Under the pieces are notes generated by a model. It had not been told where the DNA came from. It did not search any database and was given only the letters and a program-made list of their open reading frames with translations. From contig CAKRZO010000035.1 of the NCBI GenBank assembly GCA_934433135.1, positions 1 through 22,247 on the forward strand: DNA of 22,247 bases, in the 5' to 3' direction. Position numbers and translations under genes: made by a program. This DNA is from an uncultured Acetatifactor sp. (GTDB lineage Bacteria; Bacillota; Clostridia; Lachnospirales; Lachnospiraceae). Numbering within the stretch: the first letter of the stretch is position 1; every line of letters starts with the position of its first letter. Positions 1-7,165 of the stretch are shown piece by piece.

Positions 1-66
1 GTGTTTGCTTACCTTGAAAGCCTTGGTTACGATAGCTCTAAGTTAGTGAAACGCAACGATAACTAA
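1..66 (+). CDS. 3' end of an unidentified protein (partial, 5' end outside window)
   Basis: Reading frame 1 is open from the first base to a TAA at 64-66 and gives 21 residues ending in KLVKRNDN. The piece is too short to assign a family. It is followed by a hairpin at 98-114 without a clear T-run. I call it a gene tail because the frame is open to the window edge and the composition is protein-like, but chance is possible over so short a stretch. Confidence 0.35.
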   Translation: MFAYLESLGYDSSKLVKRNDN

Positions 67-103
67 CATTTTTTCTGCTTTCTATACTTGTAAAAACAGG
101 GTT

Positions 104-151
104 TTATGAACCCTTATATAAGTGCGCCCAAAAATCTACTTTATTTTTCAC
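104..151 (-). CDS. possible 15-residue peptide with a strong ribosome binding site
   Basis: On the minus strand an AAAGGAGGAG sequence (about 157-166) precedes a GTG at 151-149. That GTG opens a 15-codon frame reading MKNKVDFWAHLYKGS, then TAA. The stop lies inside a small hairpin (98-114, AGGGTT/AACCCT). No gene follows on this strand before the window edge, so a classical leader-peptide role cannot be argued. It could also be the remnant of a longer gene cut off here. The quality of the ribosome binding site is the only real support. Confidence 0.25.
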   Translation of the reverse strand: MKNKVDFWAHLYKGS

Positions 152-199
152 TCTTTCTCCTCCTTTAACCCTGCGTTTATACGCTGCGGGAAATTTATC

Positions 200-217
200 A
201 AAAAGCATTTGCATGCT
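200..217 (-). terminator. possible weak terminator after the anchored secreted protein
   Basis: The minus strand reads AGCAT-GCAA-ATGCT followed by TTTT. This is a 5-bp stem with a GNRA-type loop and a T-run, about 40 bases after the stop codon of the gene at 257-973. The stem is short, so efficiency is doubtful. Confidence 0.4.
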
Positions 218-256
218 GATTGAACGGTTTCAGTTCCTCATTTTACGTCCTGTCTT

Positions 257-973
257 TTACTTCCCGTCTCTTTCCTTCTGCCGTCTGCGCTTTACAACAT
301 ACCCGGCTCCTGCACCAATTACTGCCACGCCGGCTGCCGCAGTAAGAAGACCTGCCGCAAGGCCACTGCTCTGCACTGTGCCATTACCATCTTCCGGTTC
401 TTTTCCTTCCGATGACTTGTCCAGTTCTTTCGGACTGCTTTCTGCAGCTTTTGAATTTTCTGTATTTTCTGTAGTTTCCTTTGTGCTTTCTTTTGCTCCG
501 GTTTCTTTCGTTTCCGAAGAGGCTTCCGCTTCCTGTGCCTCTTTGTTCGCCCCGGTTCTGGTCTCTCCGTTTCCGGATGTCAGATCCGCTTTTTCCACAG
601 GGATAACAGACTCTACTCCTTTGGTCAGCTTCGCGGTTTCCACTGCTCCGGCAGGCATATCCACCGTAATTCGGTTGTCTGCCAGCTTCCTATGTATCTT
701 TAATGCCGTCTCTGCATCTATCTGGTTGGAAACCCGCTGCAAAAGCTCCTCCGGAGAATTTTTCTCCAAAGCATCCTGATCAAATGTGATTACAACTCTG
801 ATCTTTTCTTCCTTTTCCTTCCCTCCTGCCGTTCCCGGCTCCGTCCCGGAAGGCATTACTTTTAAATTGTCTTTTATTAAGCTTACGGAAACTTTCTGCC
901 ATTTCCCCATTCCGGCGGCGGAAGTCACCATAACAGCATATAAAACAGTCGATATCAATATTTGTTTCAGCAT
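257..973 (-). CDS. secreted, C-terminally membrane-anchored protein with an inhibitor-I9-like domain
   Basis: The protein has 238 residues. The ATG at 973 has AGGAGG upstream; a TTG at 982 is nearly on top of that site and is less likely. Residues 1-22 look like a signal peptide. Residues about 40-130 alternate strands and helices (IRVVITFDQDA, then a helix, then RITVDMPAGAVETAKLTKGV). This resembles the small propeptide/inhibitor I9 fold found before subtilisin-like proteases, although no protease domain follows; that resemblance is an inference from memory of the family. A long Glu/Lys/Ser/Thr-rich linker comes next, then one hydrophobic helix (Gly/Ala-rich) and a KRRRQK stop-transfer tail, so the domain should face outwards on the cell surface. 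There is no LPXTG motif. It is monocistronic, with its own promoter. The exact function is not known. Confidence 0.8.
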   Translation of the reverse strand: MLKQILISTVLYAVMVTSAAGMGKWQKVSVSLIKDNLKVMPSGTEPGTAGGKEKEEKIRVVITFDQDALEKNSPEELLQRVSNQIDAETALKIHRKLADNRITVDMPAGAVETAKLTKGVESVIPVEKADLTSGNGETRTGANKEAQEAEASSETKETGAKESTKETTENTENSKAAESSPKELDKSSEGKEPEDGNGTVQSSGLAAGLLTAAAGVAVIGAGAGYVVKRRRQKERDGK

Positions 974-1002
974 AAAACACAAGCACCTCCTGTTTTTTAT
1001 TT

Positions 1003-1031
1003 ATCCTATCACGTTTTTCCTGTGATTGCAA
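1003..1031 (-). promoter_or_regulatory. SigA-type promoter of the anchored secreted protein
   Basis: On the minus strand a -35 TTGCAA (1031-1026) is separated by 17 bases from a -10 TAGGAT (1008-1003). The start codon follows about 30 bases downstream, after AGGAGG. The spacing is ideal and both hexamers match consensus at four of six positions or better. Confidence 0.65.
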
Positions 1032-1052
1032 GTGAAAATGCAGCCCCGTAAA

Positions 1053-1104
1053 TTGATTTATTTTAAGAACAGGTTATCCTATTTGAGCTCTTGATTTATT
1101 TTAA
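1053..1104. repeat. two 14-base direct repeats upstream of the promoter
   Basis: TTGATTTATTTTAA occurs at 1053-1066 and again at 1091-1104, 38 bases apart. Both copies lie in the AT-rich stretch upstream of the promoter at 1003-1031. They could be paired regulator sites or a chance feature of AT-rich DNA. Confidence 0.4.
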
Positions 1105-1121
1105 TGATGCCAGAAGCAAAA

Positions 1122-1159
1122 GTAACAGTTCAGACAGGCATTCTTGTCTGAACTGTTAC
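1122..1159. repeat. repeat family A, minimal copy: perfect 15-bp inverted repeat
   Basis: GTAACAGTTCAGACA (1122-1136) and its exact complement (1145-1159) flank an 8-base centre. The same arm recurs at 2139-2153, at both ends of 4578-4694 and, slightly changed, at 9908-9921. This copy looks like the two terminal arms with the interior deleted. It sits just beyond the terminator of the sugar operon. Confidence 0.8.
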
Positions 1160-1164
1160 CTCCC

Positions 1165-1205
1165 AAAAAAACTGCCGCTCGCAGCATGTGCAAAAGCGAC
1201 AGTTT
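1165..1205 (-). terminator. rho-independent terminator of the sugar operon
   Basis: The minus strand reads AAACTGTCGCT, a 15-base loop, AGCGGCAGTTT and a run of seven Ts. The 11-bp stem has one U-G wobble that pairs only in the minus-strand RNA. It starts 8 bases after the stop codon of the epimerase gene. Confidence 0.9.
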
Positions 1206-1212
1206 ATGATTT

Positions 1213-2100
1213 TTAAGCCATATAGTATTTCTTCAGCATTTCCTTTTCGAAATTCAACAGGTACTTAGCTTCTTCATCAATGGCAGCCTCTCCGGGATTG
1301 GCAATCAGATCTCTGAATACATGAATATCTCTTCCCACTTCTCCTCCCTGCATGACAAAAGGCTCTGATATAATCCTTCCCTCATAACCGATGTCGGAAA
1401 GCGCCTTGAAGATTTCATCCCAGTTAATGTGTCCTCTGCCGGGAGCCGTCCGGTTGTTATCTCCGGTATGGAAGTTCTTAAGCCGGTCTTTTCCTACGTA
1501 GCGGATGGCATCGCCGATATTGTTTTCTTCAATATTCATATGGTAGGTATCCAGAAGGACACCGATATTGGGACTATCTATTCTCTCTACATACTCTACC
1601 GCCTCTTTTGCCGTATTGATAATACAGGTTTCGAACCGGTTTACGGCCTCTACACAATAAGTTACGCCGCAGTCTTCTGCGGTTTTGATAATCTCACGCA
1701 TACTCTTAATACTCTGTTCCAGGTAAGGCTCCTTATTATCCATAATCACGCCCGGAGTTCCCCAGCCGGCATAGCTTACACCGGAAAGCAAAGTTCCGCC
1801 TGCCACATGCATCTTCTTAATAATATTCTGCAGATAATGCACACCGCCCATTCTGACACTTTCGTCCAGAGAAGAAACGTCATACCGCGGATCCAGCCCC
1901 AGGCTGTAGGTTAATTCGATTCCGTACTCATCTGCTTCCTTACGAATGGAACGGATGGTATCGTCCGTCATCTCCAATAACGGCTGCGCCTGGAATTCCA
2001 GAATATCATATCCGATTTTTGCAACTTTACGGATATATTTCTTATGATCTGCATCCCAGTTCTTTTCCCAGAAATTCATAAAAATTCCTAATTTGTTCAA
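1213..2100 (-). CDS. D-psicose/D-tagatose 3-epimerase-like sugar epimerase
   Basis: The protein has 295 residues and a TIM-barrel of the xylose-isomerase-like AP-endonuclease 2 superfamily. It aligns end to end with known D-psicose (allulose) 3-epimerases. The expected metal and catalytic residues are present: E151 in EAVNRFE, D184 in LLDTYHMN, H211 in FHTGDNN and E246 in SEPFV. Family members interconvert ketohexoses at C3, using Mn or Co. The substrate here is not fixed by sequence. I chose the TTG at 2100 because AAGGAGG lies 8 bases upstream and translation then begins MNKLGIFMNFW, as in the family. A longer frame to 2154 would read through that site and through a family A repeat arm. It is the last gene of the isomerase-galactosidase-epimerase operon, 60 bases after the galactosidase stop, and is closed by a terminator. 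Confidence 0.88.
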   Translation of the reverse strand: MNKLGIFMNFWEKNWDADHKKYIRKVAKIGYDILEFQAQPLLEMTDDTIRSIRKEADEYGIELTYSLGLDPRYDVSSLDESVRMGGVHYLQNIIKKMHVAGGTLLSGVSYAGWGTPGVIMDNKEPYLEQSIKSMREIIKTAEDCGVTYCVEAVNRFETCIINTAKEAVEYVERIDSPNIGVLLDTYHMNIEENNIGDAIRYVGKDRLKNFHTGDNNRTAPGRGHINWDEIFKALSDIGYEGRIISEPFVMQGGEVGRDIHVFRDLIANPGEAAIDEEAKYLLNFEKEMLKKYYMA

Positions 2101-2138
2101 CTGTTTTTCCTCCTTGCTCTTCTCGTCCTTTATTTTTC

Positions 2139-2153
2139 GTAACAGTTCAGACA
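2139..2153. repeat. repeat family A, single arm
   Basis: GTAACAGTTCAGACA occurs here once, between the galactosidase stop (2161) and the epimerase ribosome binding site. It is identical to the left arm at 1122-1136. Confidence 0.75.
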
Positions 2154-2160
2154 ATCATTT

Positions 2161-4413
2161 TTAAACTTTCTTTGATGATTCAAATTTCACGGCAAACCAT
2201 ACGCTCTTTGTCTGTTCCGGCAGGTAGGTAAGACGCAGCATGTGTCCTTTTTCTCTTTCCGATACGTTGATAGCATCAGACATCTCCATACGATACTTTG
2301 CAACCTCCTGACCGTCCATGGCATCCTTTTTTTCTCCTGCCTCCCAGGAAGAGAATTGATAGCCTTCCGGAACATACAGATACATCCGGTAAGCATCTTC
2401 TTTGACCACTGCACTATGAATCCACAGTGCCTTTGTATCTTCCTCCCAGTACAGATCCTCTATCTCGGCTGCTCCCTGGGTGATATGTCTTGTGGTGCTG
2501 ACAAGCTGCGGTCTGTCAAGCTTCTTCCGGAATGCCAGAACCCGGCTTTCACAGGGCGCAAAGTCAAGCTTCATCCGGTCAGAGAAGCTTCCCAGATATT
2601 CCTCTCTCCAGAAATCAAAGACGTGATATTCGTCTTTATCAAGATGCAGCTCTCTGTCAAGGTCAATCCATTTCTCTTTTCGATCTTCTCCGCCGTGGAA
2701 AATATCCACAATATGGTAGCTTTCATAGGGCTTTTCCAGCGTCAGGTGAAGAATCAGATCTTCCTTCCCCGGTATTGCCGCACCGATATCCATGGGATGA
2801 ATATCCATCACCGGAAGACACTTTTTCAGTAAGTTTACTCTCTCCTCTCCCAGTTCTCTCAAATCATCTCCGAAGGTCATCGGCAGTCCCAGTATGGACA
2901 CAAAGCTGACTCTGGAAATTGCCTGTTCCATCGTATTGAACTCTTCCCGTAGCACCACATTATCCGGATCGGGATAAAGCACGATATTATGCAGCGGATA
3001 AAAACGCATAATCCGATGGACACCTTCCTTGATAAAATCTCTCCAGCCGAAAATATCGCCGCCCACTCTTCCGGCATCGAAAATATCCGCCGCCCACAGG
3101 AAATCTTCATCGGATACCGAGGCACAGGAAAGCATATAAACGTCCGATCCCAAGATTTCTCTTGTTTTTTTCATAGCCTGGCGAAAGGCTTCCTTCGTGG
3201 TAAGAGAAGGATCATACATACGGTCATGGAATTTTTCATGAGCATCGATGGCTGCCGGAAGCGTATCGAATTTTACAGCTTCATATCCCCAGTCAAAGAC
3301 CTGCTGTAAAGCTTTTGGCAAAAACTCATTCAGATAAACCGGATGGGAAAAGTCATAGAAATAACTTCCACACCAGACCGTATCCTTTGCCAGCACTACC
3401 TCCGGATGCGCCAGACTGAACTCATTTTCACAGGAGTCGTTGGTATAACCGATCCACAGAGCCGGTACAAATCCGGCTTCCTTAATTGCATCCGAAATAA
3501 CCGCCAGTCCTCTGGGGTACTTCTTTTTATCCGGATGGAACGTATCACAGCCGTCATCTCTTTCCCCGGAAAAATCCTGATGGTACCATTCCCAGTCCAC
3601 CCAGACGGTATCGGCACCGTATTCCTTTAAATGCTCTTCCTGAAATTTTACATTTCCCAGCACGTTTTCTTCACAGGCATCGAATTTTACGGCGTACCAG
3701 GTCATCCAGCCTGCAGGCGGTTTTTTGAAAATTCCGTTCTGATTCACCGGTGCAAACGGGATCTGGTATGCTTTCGAAAGCAGACCTTCCTTCAGCGTAA
3801 AGGTAAACCTCTGCTGGCATTCCAGCATTCCCACCGTCAGCCTGCAACAATAGCATTTCTTGTTCCAGTCGTAGAAAAGACGCCTGGTTTCCGCATCGAT
3901 ATGTAATCCGTTATCTGTTGTCCGGTCATAAAGGGTATCATCCTCTGCAGAGGCAGCCGGACCGATTGCACACCGGATATTGAAGTGCTCTTCCGGCACG
4001 TTTTCAAAAAGTCCGGGGCCTTTCATTGCGAAAGTATTCTTCTCCATATCTTCTCCCCAGAAAAGATCTCCCGTCACATATGCCTGTTTCTCTCTCATTC
4101 CCGTAACCGTAAGCCGGATACCGTTCCTGTCCAGACGGAAAACAAGTCTCGGGCAGGCGGCAAGCTGCGGACTGTCACTGTACTGCAGTACAATCTCATG
4201 ATAATCCACTCCCCGAACCCGATCCAGGGCTACTGTCTGATACCCGTATTCTTTCAGATCTCTTTCCACACCGTCCGCCGCGCAGCGAATTCTTATGTTT
4301 CCGTTTTTCAATACCGGTTTCGTACTTTTGGCATAAAGCTCAAACTCCCCGGTCTCTTTGCAACAATAGAGTGCATAATCCCCGTAACTGCTGTAAATCT
4401 TTTCTTCCGCCAT
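2161..4413 (-). CDS. GH36-like alpha-galactosidase, intracellular
   Basis: The protein has 750 residues, near the usual length of family GH36 (clan GH-D). It has an N-terminal beta-rich domain (about 1-230), a catalytic TIM-barrel (about 235-560) and a C-terminal beta domain. The proposed nucleophile is D383 in AVKFDTLP. The proposed acid/base is D453 in GRVGGDIF, which resembles the R-x-x-x-D pattern of the clan. WVDWEW, the HPDKKKYPRGL segment and the LWIGY strand also fit. There is no signal peptide, so it should act on imported galactosides such as melibiose-type sugars; the exact linkage cannot be read from sequence. The ATG at 4413 has GAGGAG four bases upstream. An in-frame ATG at 4425 has no site of its own. 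It is the middle gene of the sugar operon. The upstream intergenic region holds a family B insertion that duplicated this gene's ribosome binding site. Confidence 0.85.
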   Translation of the reverse strand: MAEEKIYSSYGDYALYCCKETGEFELYAKSTKPVLKNGNIRIRCAADGVERDLKEYGYQTVALDRVRGVDYHEIVLQYSDSPQLAACPRLVFRLDRNGIRLTVTGMREKQAYVTGDLFWGEDMEKNTFAMKGPGLFENVPEEHFNIRCAIGPAASAEDDTLYDRTTDNGLHIDAETRRLFYDWNKKCYCCRLTVGMLECQQRFTFTLKEGLLSKAYQIPFAPVNQNGIFKKPPAGWMTWYAVKFDACEENVLGNVKFQEEHLKEYGADTVWVDWEWYHQDFSGERDDGCDTFHPDKKKYPRGLAVISDAIKEAGFVPALWIGYTNDSCENEFSLAHPEVVLAKDTVWCGSYFYDFSHPVYLNEFLPKALQQVFDWGYEAVKFDTLPAAIDAHEKFHDRMYDPSLTTKEAFRQAMKKTREILGSDVYMLSCASVSDEDFLWAADIFDAGRVGGDIFGWRDFIKEGVHRIMRFYPLHNIVLYPDPDNVVLREEFNTMEQAISRVSFVSILGLPMTFGDDLRELGEERVNLLKKCLPVMDIHPMDIGAAIPGKEDLILHLTLEKPYESYHIVDIFHGGEDRKEKWIDLDRELHLDKDEYHVFDFWREEYLGSFSDRMKLDFAPCESRVLAFRKKLDRPQLVSTTRHITQGAAEIEDLYWEEDTKALWIHSAVVKEDAYRMYLYVPEGYQFSSWEAGEKKDAMDGQEVAKYRMEMSDAINVSEREKGHMLRLTYLPEQTKSVWFAVKFESSKKV

Positions 4414-4568
4414 ACTACTCCTCATTTCCGAGCGACTATGTCGCGAGGTGGCGAAGAGAAATTCGCGCAGGCGATTTCTCTTCTGCCATAAAAGCAATTT
4501 GTTTTCGCTCAGAAACAAATTGCGGTGCGAAAAATGCATTATCGAATGCATTTTTCACACTACTCCTC
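4414..4568. repeat. repeat family B, long copy with 10-bp target duplication
   Basis: The direct repeats ACTACTCCTC at 4414-4423 and 4559-4568 flank a 135-base insert (4424-4558) that begins TTCCGAGCGAC within its first bases. The insert is a chain of hairpins: an 11-bp perfect stem at 4494-4504/4513-4523 (GCAATTTGTTT/AAACAAATTGC), a long bulged stem around 4450-4487, and a terminal stem ending TGCATTTTTCAC. The duplicated target contains the Shine-Dalgarno sequence of the galactosidase gene (GAGGAGTAGT on the minus strand), so the gene keeps a functional site. A shorter copy lies in front of valS at 17469-17530. Confidence 0.8.
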
Positions 4569-4577
4569 TCTTTTGCA

Positions 4578-4694
4578 GTAACAGTTCAGACGCGCCATTC
4601 GCAAAATCGCGCTTTGCATCTATATGTCGCACCTATAAGATGCGATGCTCATGTAACTTGGCGCTAAGCATAAAATGCTTGTCTGAACTGTTAT
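4578..4694. repeat. repeat family A, complete MITE-like copy
   Basis: GTAACAGTTCAGAC (4578-4591) and GTCTGAACTGTTAT (4681-4694) form terminal inverted repeats matching at 13 of 14 bases. The interior of about 90 bases is itself structured: GCGCCA pairs with TGGCGC, GCATCT with AGATGC, and AAGCAT-AAA-ATGCTT is a small palindrome. No open reading frame is present, so it would need a transposase in trans or be an RNA-level element. Its right end supplies the TAA stop codon of the isomerase gene. Confidence 0.75.
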
Positions 4695-6085
4695 GAAAAC
4701 ACCTTCAATTCCATTCCCAGGTACTTTTCAAAGGCTTCCGCAATGCTGTCCTTCCAGTTGCCGGGAATGACACATACATGATGCTTGTATCCGTTCTCTG
4801 CCATGAACTTGCAGATCTCATAAATTCCTTCTTTCTGCGCCACTTTTCCGGAGCCGAAGAAACCTTCTCCCGGAGAATCCGGTAAAAAGACCGCTTCTGT
4901 CACAAAAGCTTCCAGCCTGCCGTTTTCCGTCTTCAGGCTGCCGATGGTAATGGGTCCGTCAATCATTTCTCCTTTATTCACGCCCACGCCGGTTCCCTCA
5001 CCGAATGTCTTGCGGAACATCAGATGTTCTATGGTTGTACCTTTTTCCTTCATCATGGAGATGGGCATCGGTCCGCAATGGAACAGAATCGCCTTATCCT
5101 TACTGGGACCGTAATTGTTGTTAAAATCCAGTAAGGTTCCCGGTCTGTCACCTGCCAGCGCCTGCGCGCGCATCATAACCGCATTGGGAATATCCAGTTC
5201 GCAGGCCGTGGCAATTCCCATTTCATTCAAAATTCCCACATTGGTGCAGGGTGCAATTCCGATGTTCGTCTGCAGTTCCGGCCAGCAGCGGATTGCCATG
5301 GCATCCAGCGCATACTCTTTTGCCAGATCTTCCAGCACTTCCTGCAACGCTGCAATCTTTAAAAGCTTTTCTTCCGGCCAATTACCGAAATCCGTTACCG
5401 CCAGTACTTTTTCCTTTGCCTTAAGAATTCTTTCTTCCGGCATTGCCTGCATTCTGGCAAAAACTTCACTTAAATCAATGGTTTCCACATTGATTCCGGC
5501 TCTCTGCAATGCGGTCTCATCCACACGTACAGTCTTAAACGCCGTTGTTCTTGCGCCGATGGCACCGATATTGAAGTGCTTCATACCGGCACAGATTCTG
5601 CAGGTGGAAGCGAATTTCTCAAGATCCTTACGAAAAACCTCTTCCGAAGGCTTTTCCACAAATTCACTGGTCAAAGAAAAAGGAATCTTCGCCTGTCTTA
5701 ATACATTACACATGGCAAATTTACCGCACATGGCGTCTCTTCTGTGGGTAAAATCCATTTTGTCCATCTCGTCCGGATAAGCCTGAATCAGAATCGGAAC
5801 ATTCACTTCCTTCAAAGCTTCCAATGCGCCGTTTTCGTCTCCGAAATTCGGCATGGAAAGAAGGATTCCCTGATATTCTCCTTCATGCTCTTTTAAGAAT
5901 TCCGCATAACGTCTTCCTTCTTCACGGGTTTCCACGGCACCGAAGCGGGTCCTGTCCTCTTCCATGCAGATGCATCCGTACCCTTCCTCTTCCAGTACTT
6001 TTTTGATTTCCTCCCTTGCCAAAGCAATGACTTCTCCCGGGAAAAATCCTCTGTTGGCAATCATTAATGCAAATGTAATTCTCAT
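4691..6085 (-). CDS. L-fucose/L-arabinose isomerase family protein
   Basis: The protein has 464 residues and resembles the C-terminal half of L-fucose isomerases and their relatives, Mn-dependent enzymes that convert an aldose to a ketose. The family metal ligands are apparent as E270 (CWPE), D298 (CELDI) and H336 (FHCG). The N-terminal part (FALMIANRGFFP, GILLSMPNFGDENG) fits the Rossmann-like substrate domain. The true substrate is uncertain; D-galactose, L-fucose and D-arabinose are all accepted somewhere in this superfamily. I chose the ATG at 6085 because AGGAGGTGG lies 6 bases upstream. It is the first gene of the three-gene sugar operon. The PocR-AraC regulator is divergent 213 bases away. 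Its TAA stop is the outer end of a family A repeat, which suggests the repeat inserted exactly at the stop codon. Confidence 0.82.
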   Translation of the reverse strand: MRITFALMIANRGFFPGEVIALAREEIKKVLEEEGYGCICMEEDRTRFGAVETREEGRRYAEFLKEHEGEYQGILLSMPNFGDENGALEALKEVNVPILIQAYPDEMDKMDFTHRRDAMCGKFAMCNVLRQAKIPFSLTSEFVEKPSEEVFRKDLEKFASTCRICAGMKHFNIGAIGARTTAFKTVRVDETALQRAGINVETIDLSEVFARMQAMPEERILKAKEKVLAVTDFGNWPEEKLLKIAALQEVLEDLAKEYALDAMAIRCWPELQTNIGIAPCTNVGILNEMGIATACELDIPNAVMMRAQALAGDRPGTLLDFNNNYGPSKDKAILFHCGPMPISMMKEKGTTIEHLMFRKTFGEGTGVGVNKGEMIDGPITIGSLKTENGRLEAFVTEAVFLPDSPGEGFFGSGKVAQKEGIYEICKFMAENGYKHHVCVIPGNWKDSIAEAFEKYLGMELKVFS

Positions 6086-6202
6086 GTTCCGCCACCTCCT
6101 GTTTGTTATCATCATTATACCGTTTCCGCAAAGAAGATTATAGGTATTTCCGGTTAAAAAACTAGTAAAATCGTTTAGGGCAAAATTATTTTTCTTCTTT
6201 TC

Positions 6203-6231
6203 TTGAAAAAATGCCCGATTCCGTCTATAAT
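6203..6231 (+). promoter_or_regulatory. SigA-type promoter of the PocR-AraC regulator
   Basis: TTGAAA (6203-6208), a 17-base spacer and TATAAT (6226-6231) form a near-consensus promoter. The start codon is at 6299, giving a leader of about 60 bases. The TTG at 6203 belongs to the -35 element and is not a start codon. The divergent operon promoter is less clear. TATAAT occurs on the minus strand at 6119-6114 and 6141-6136 without a good -35, as expected for a promoter that needs an activator. Confidence 0.75.
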
Positions 6232-6298
6232 CAGTTTATGGAAATCAGCAAAACTGCAGCAGTTTGGATGCGCTGTTACAGAGGAGGAGTCTGTTCCT

Positions 6299-7153
6299 AT
6301 GATCATACAGTATAATATTGATAAGATAAGGGATTTTCTGAATGATTTTTATAAGATAACGGGGCTGACGATCAGTATCTGGGACAGTGAAATGAACCAG
6401 ATGGCTTATCAGCCCGCTAAAATGGCCGATTTCTGCAGGCTGATCAAAAGTTCTCCCCTGGGTAAAAAGCGGTGTCTTGCTTCCGACAGACAAGTATGTC
6501 AGCAGTGCAGCAAGGAACGCTGCAGCGTGACGCATAAATGCCATGCGGGCCTTACCGATACCGCTGTTCCGCTGATTCTGGATGACACGATTCTGGGGTA
6601 TATTATGTTCGGCCAGGTACGGGACAAAAATTTTCCGGAAATCACAGTGGAGAATTTAAAGCATCTGGGCGCCGATCTGAATCTTCCGGCCTCCCGGCTG
6701 ATTGCCGCTTATCAGCGTCTGGAAAGCTTTGATACGGAAATCATTCATTCCGCCGCCAATATCTTAAGCGCCGCCATCCTTTCCCTTTACCGGGACCACT
6801 TCATTCATTTTACGGAAAACGAACTGGTCAGCGCCATTGACGACTATATCCGGAAAAATCTGGCTGCTCCCATTTCCATTGATGCGTTATGCCACGAATT
6901 CCAGATCAAGCGCAACCGCCTGTACTCTCTGTGGAATAAATGGTTCGGCAAGACCATAGGGGAGCATATCCTGGAGCTTCGCATGAAAGAAGCCCGGAAC
7001 CTGCTTGTCAACACGGACATCAAAATCAGCTCTCTGTGTATCTTAACAGGAATTCCGGACTATAATTATTTTTCCAAAGTATTCAAAAAATTTTACGGAC
7101 TCTCCCCCCGGGAATATCGGAAACAATATCCCGTTATTCTGGAGAAAAAATAG
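6299..7153 (+). CDS. AraC-family transcriptional regulator with N-terminal PocR sensor domain
   Basis: The protein has 284 residues. Residues about 1-165 match the PocR ligand-binding domain, with its conserved Cys cluster (C46, C59, C67, C70, C75, C81) and the GLTDTAVPL and GYIMFGQ segments. PocR domains are known to sense small polyols or sugar-like ligands. Residues about 180-280 form an AraC double helix-turn-helix, ending in the family signature NYFSKVFKKFYGLSPREYR. The ATG at 6299 has AGAGGAGGAG nine bases upstream; the open frame extends further but only through the promoter. The gene is divergent from the isomerase-galactosidase-epimerase operon, which makes it the likely activator. 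It ends 12 bases before the convergent gene at 7166. Confidence 0.9.
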   Translation: MIIQYNIDKIRDFLNDFYKITGLTISIWDSEMNQMAYQPAKMADFCRLIKSSPLGKKRCLASDRQVCQQCSKERCSVTHKCHAGLTDTAVPLILDDTILGYIMFGQVRDKNFPEITVENLKHLGADLNLPASRLIAAYQRLESFDTEIIHSAANILSAAILSLYRDHFIHFTENELVSAIDDYIRKNLAAPISIDALCHEFQIKRNRLYSLWNKWFGKTIGEHILELRMKEARNLLVNTDIKISSLCILTGIPDYNYFSKVFKKFYGLSPREYRKQYPVILEKK

Positions 7154-7165
7154 GCAGCTTTATCT

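Noticed and set aside
213..779. 188-codon plus-strand frame opposite the anchored secreted protein
   Set aside because: Ser/Phe/Pro-rich reading of the antisense of a Glu/Lys/Thr-rich linker. No ribosome binding site.
2101..2154. N-terminal extension of the epimerase by 18 residues
   Set aside because: It would translate through the AAGGAGG site and a repeat arm, and the extra residues are not part of the family fold.
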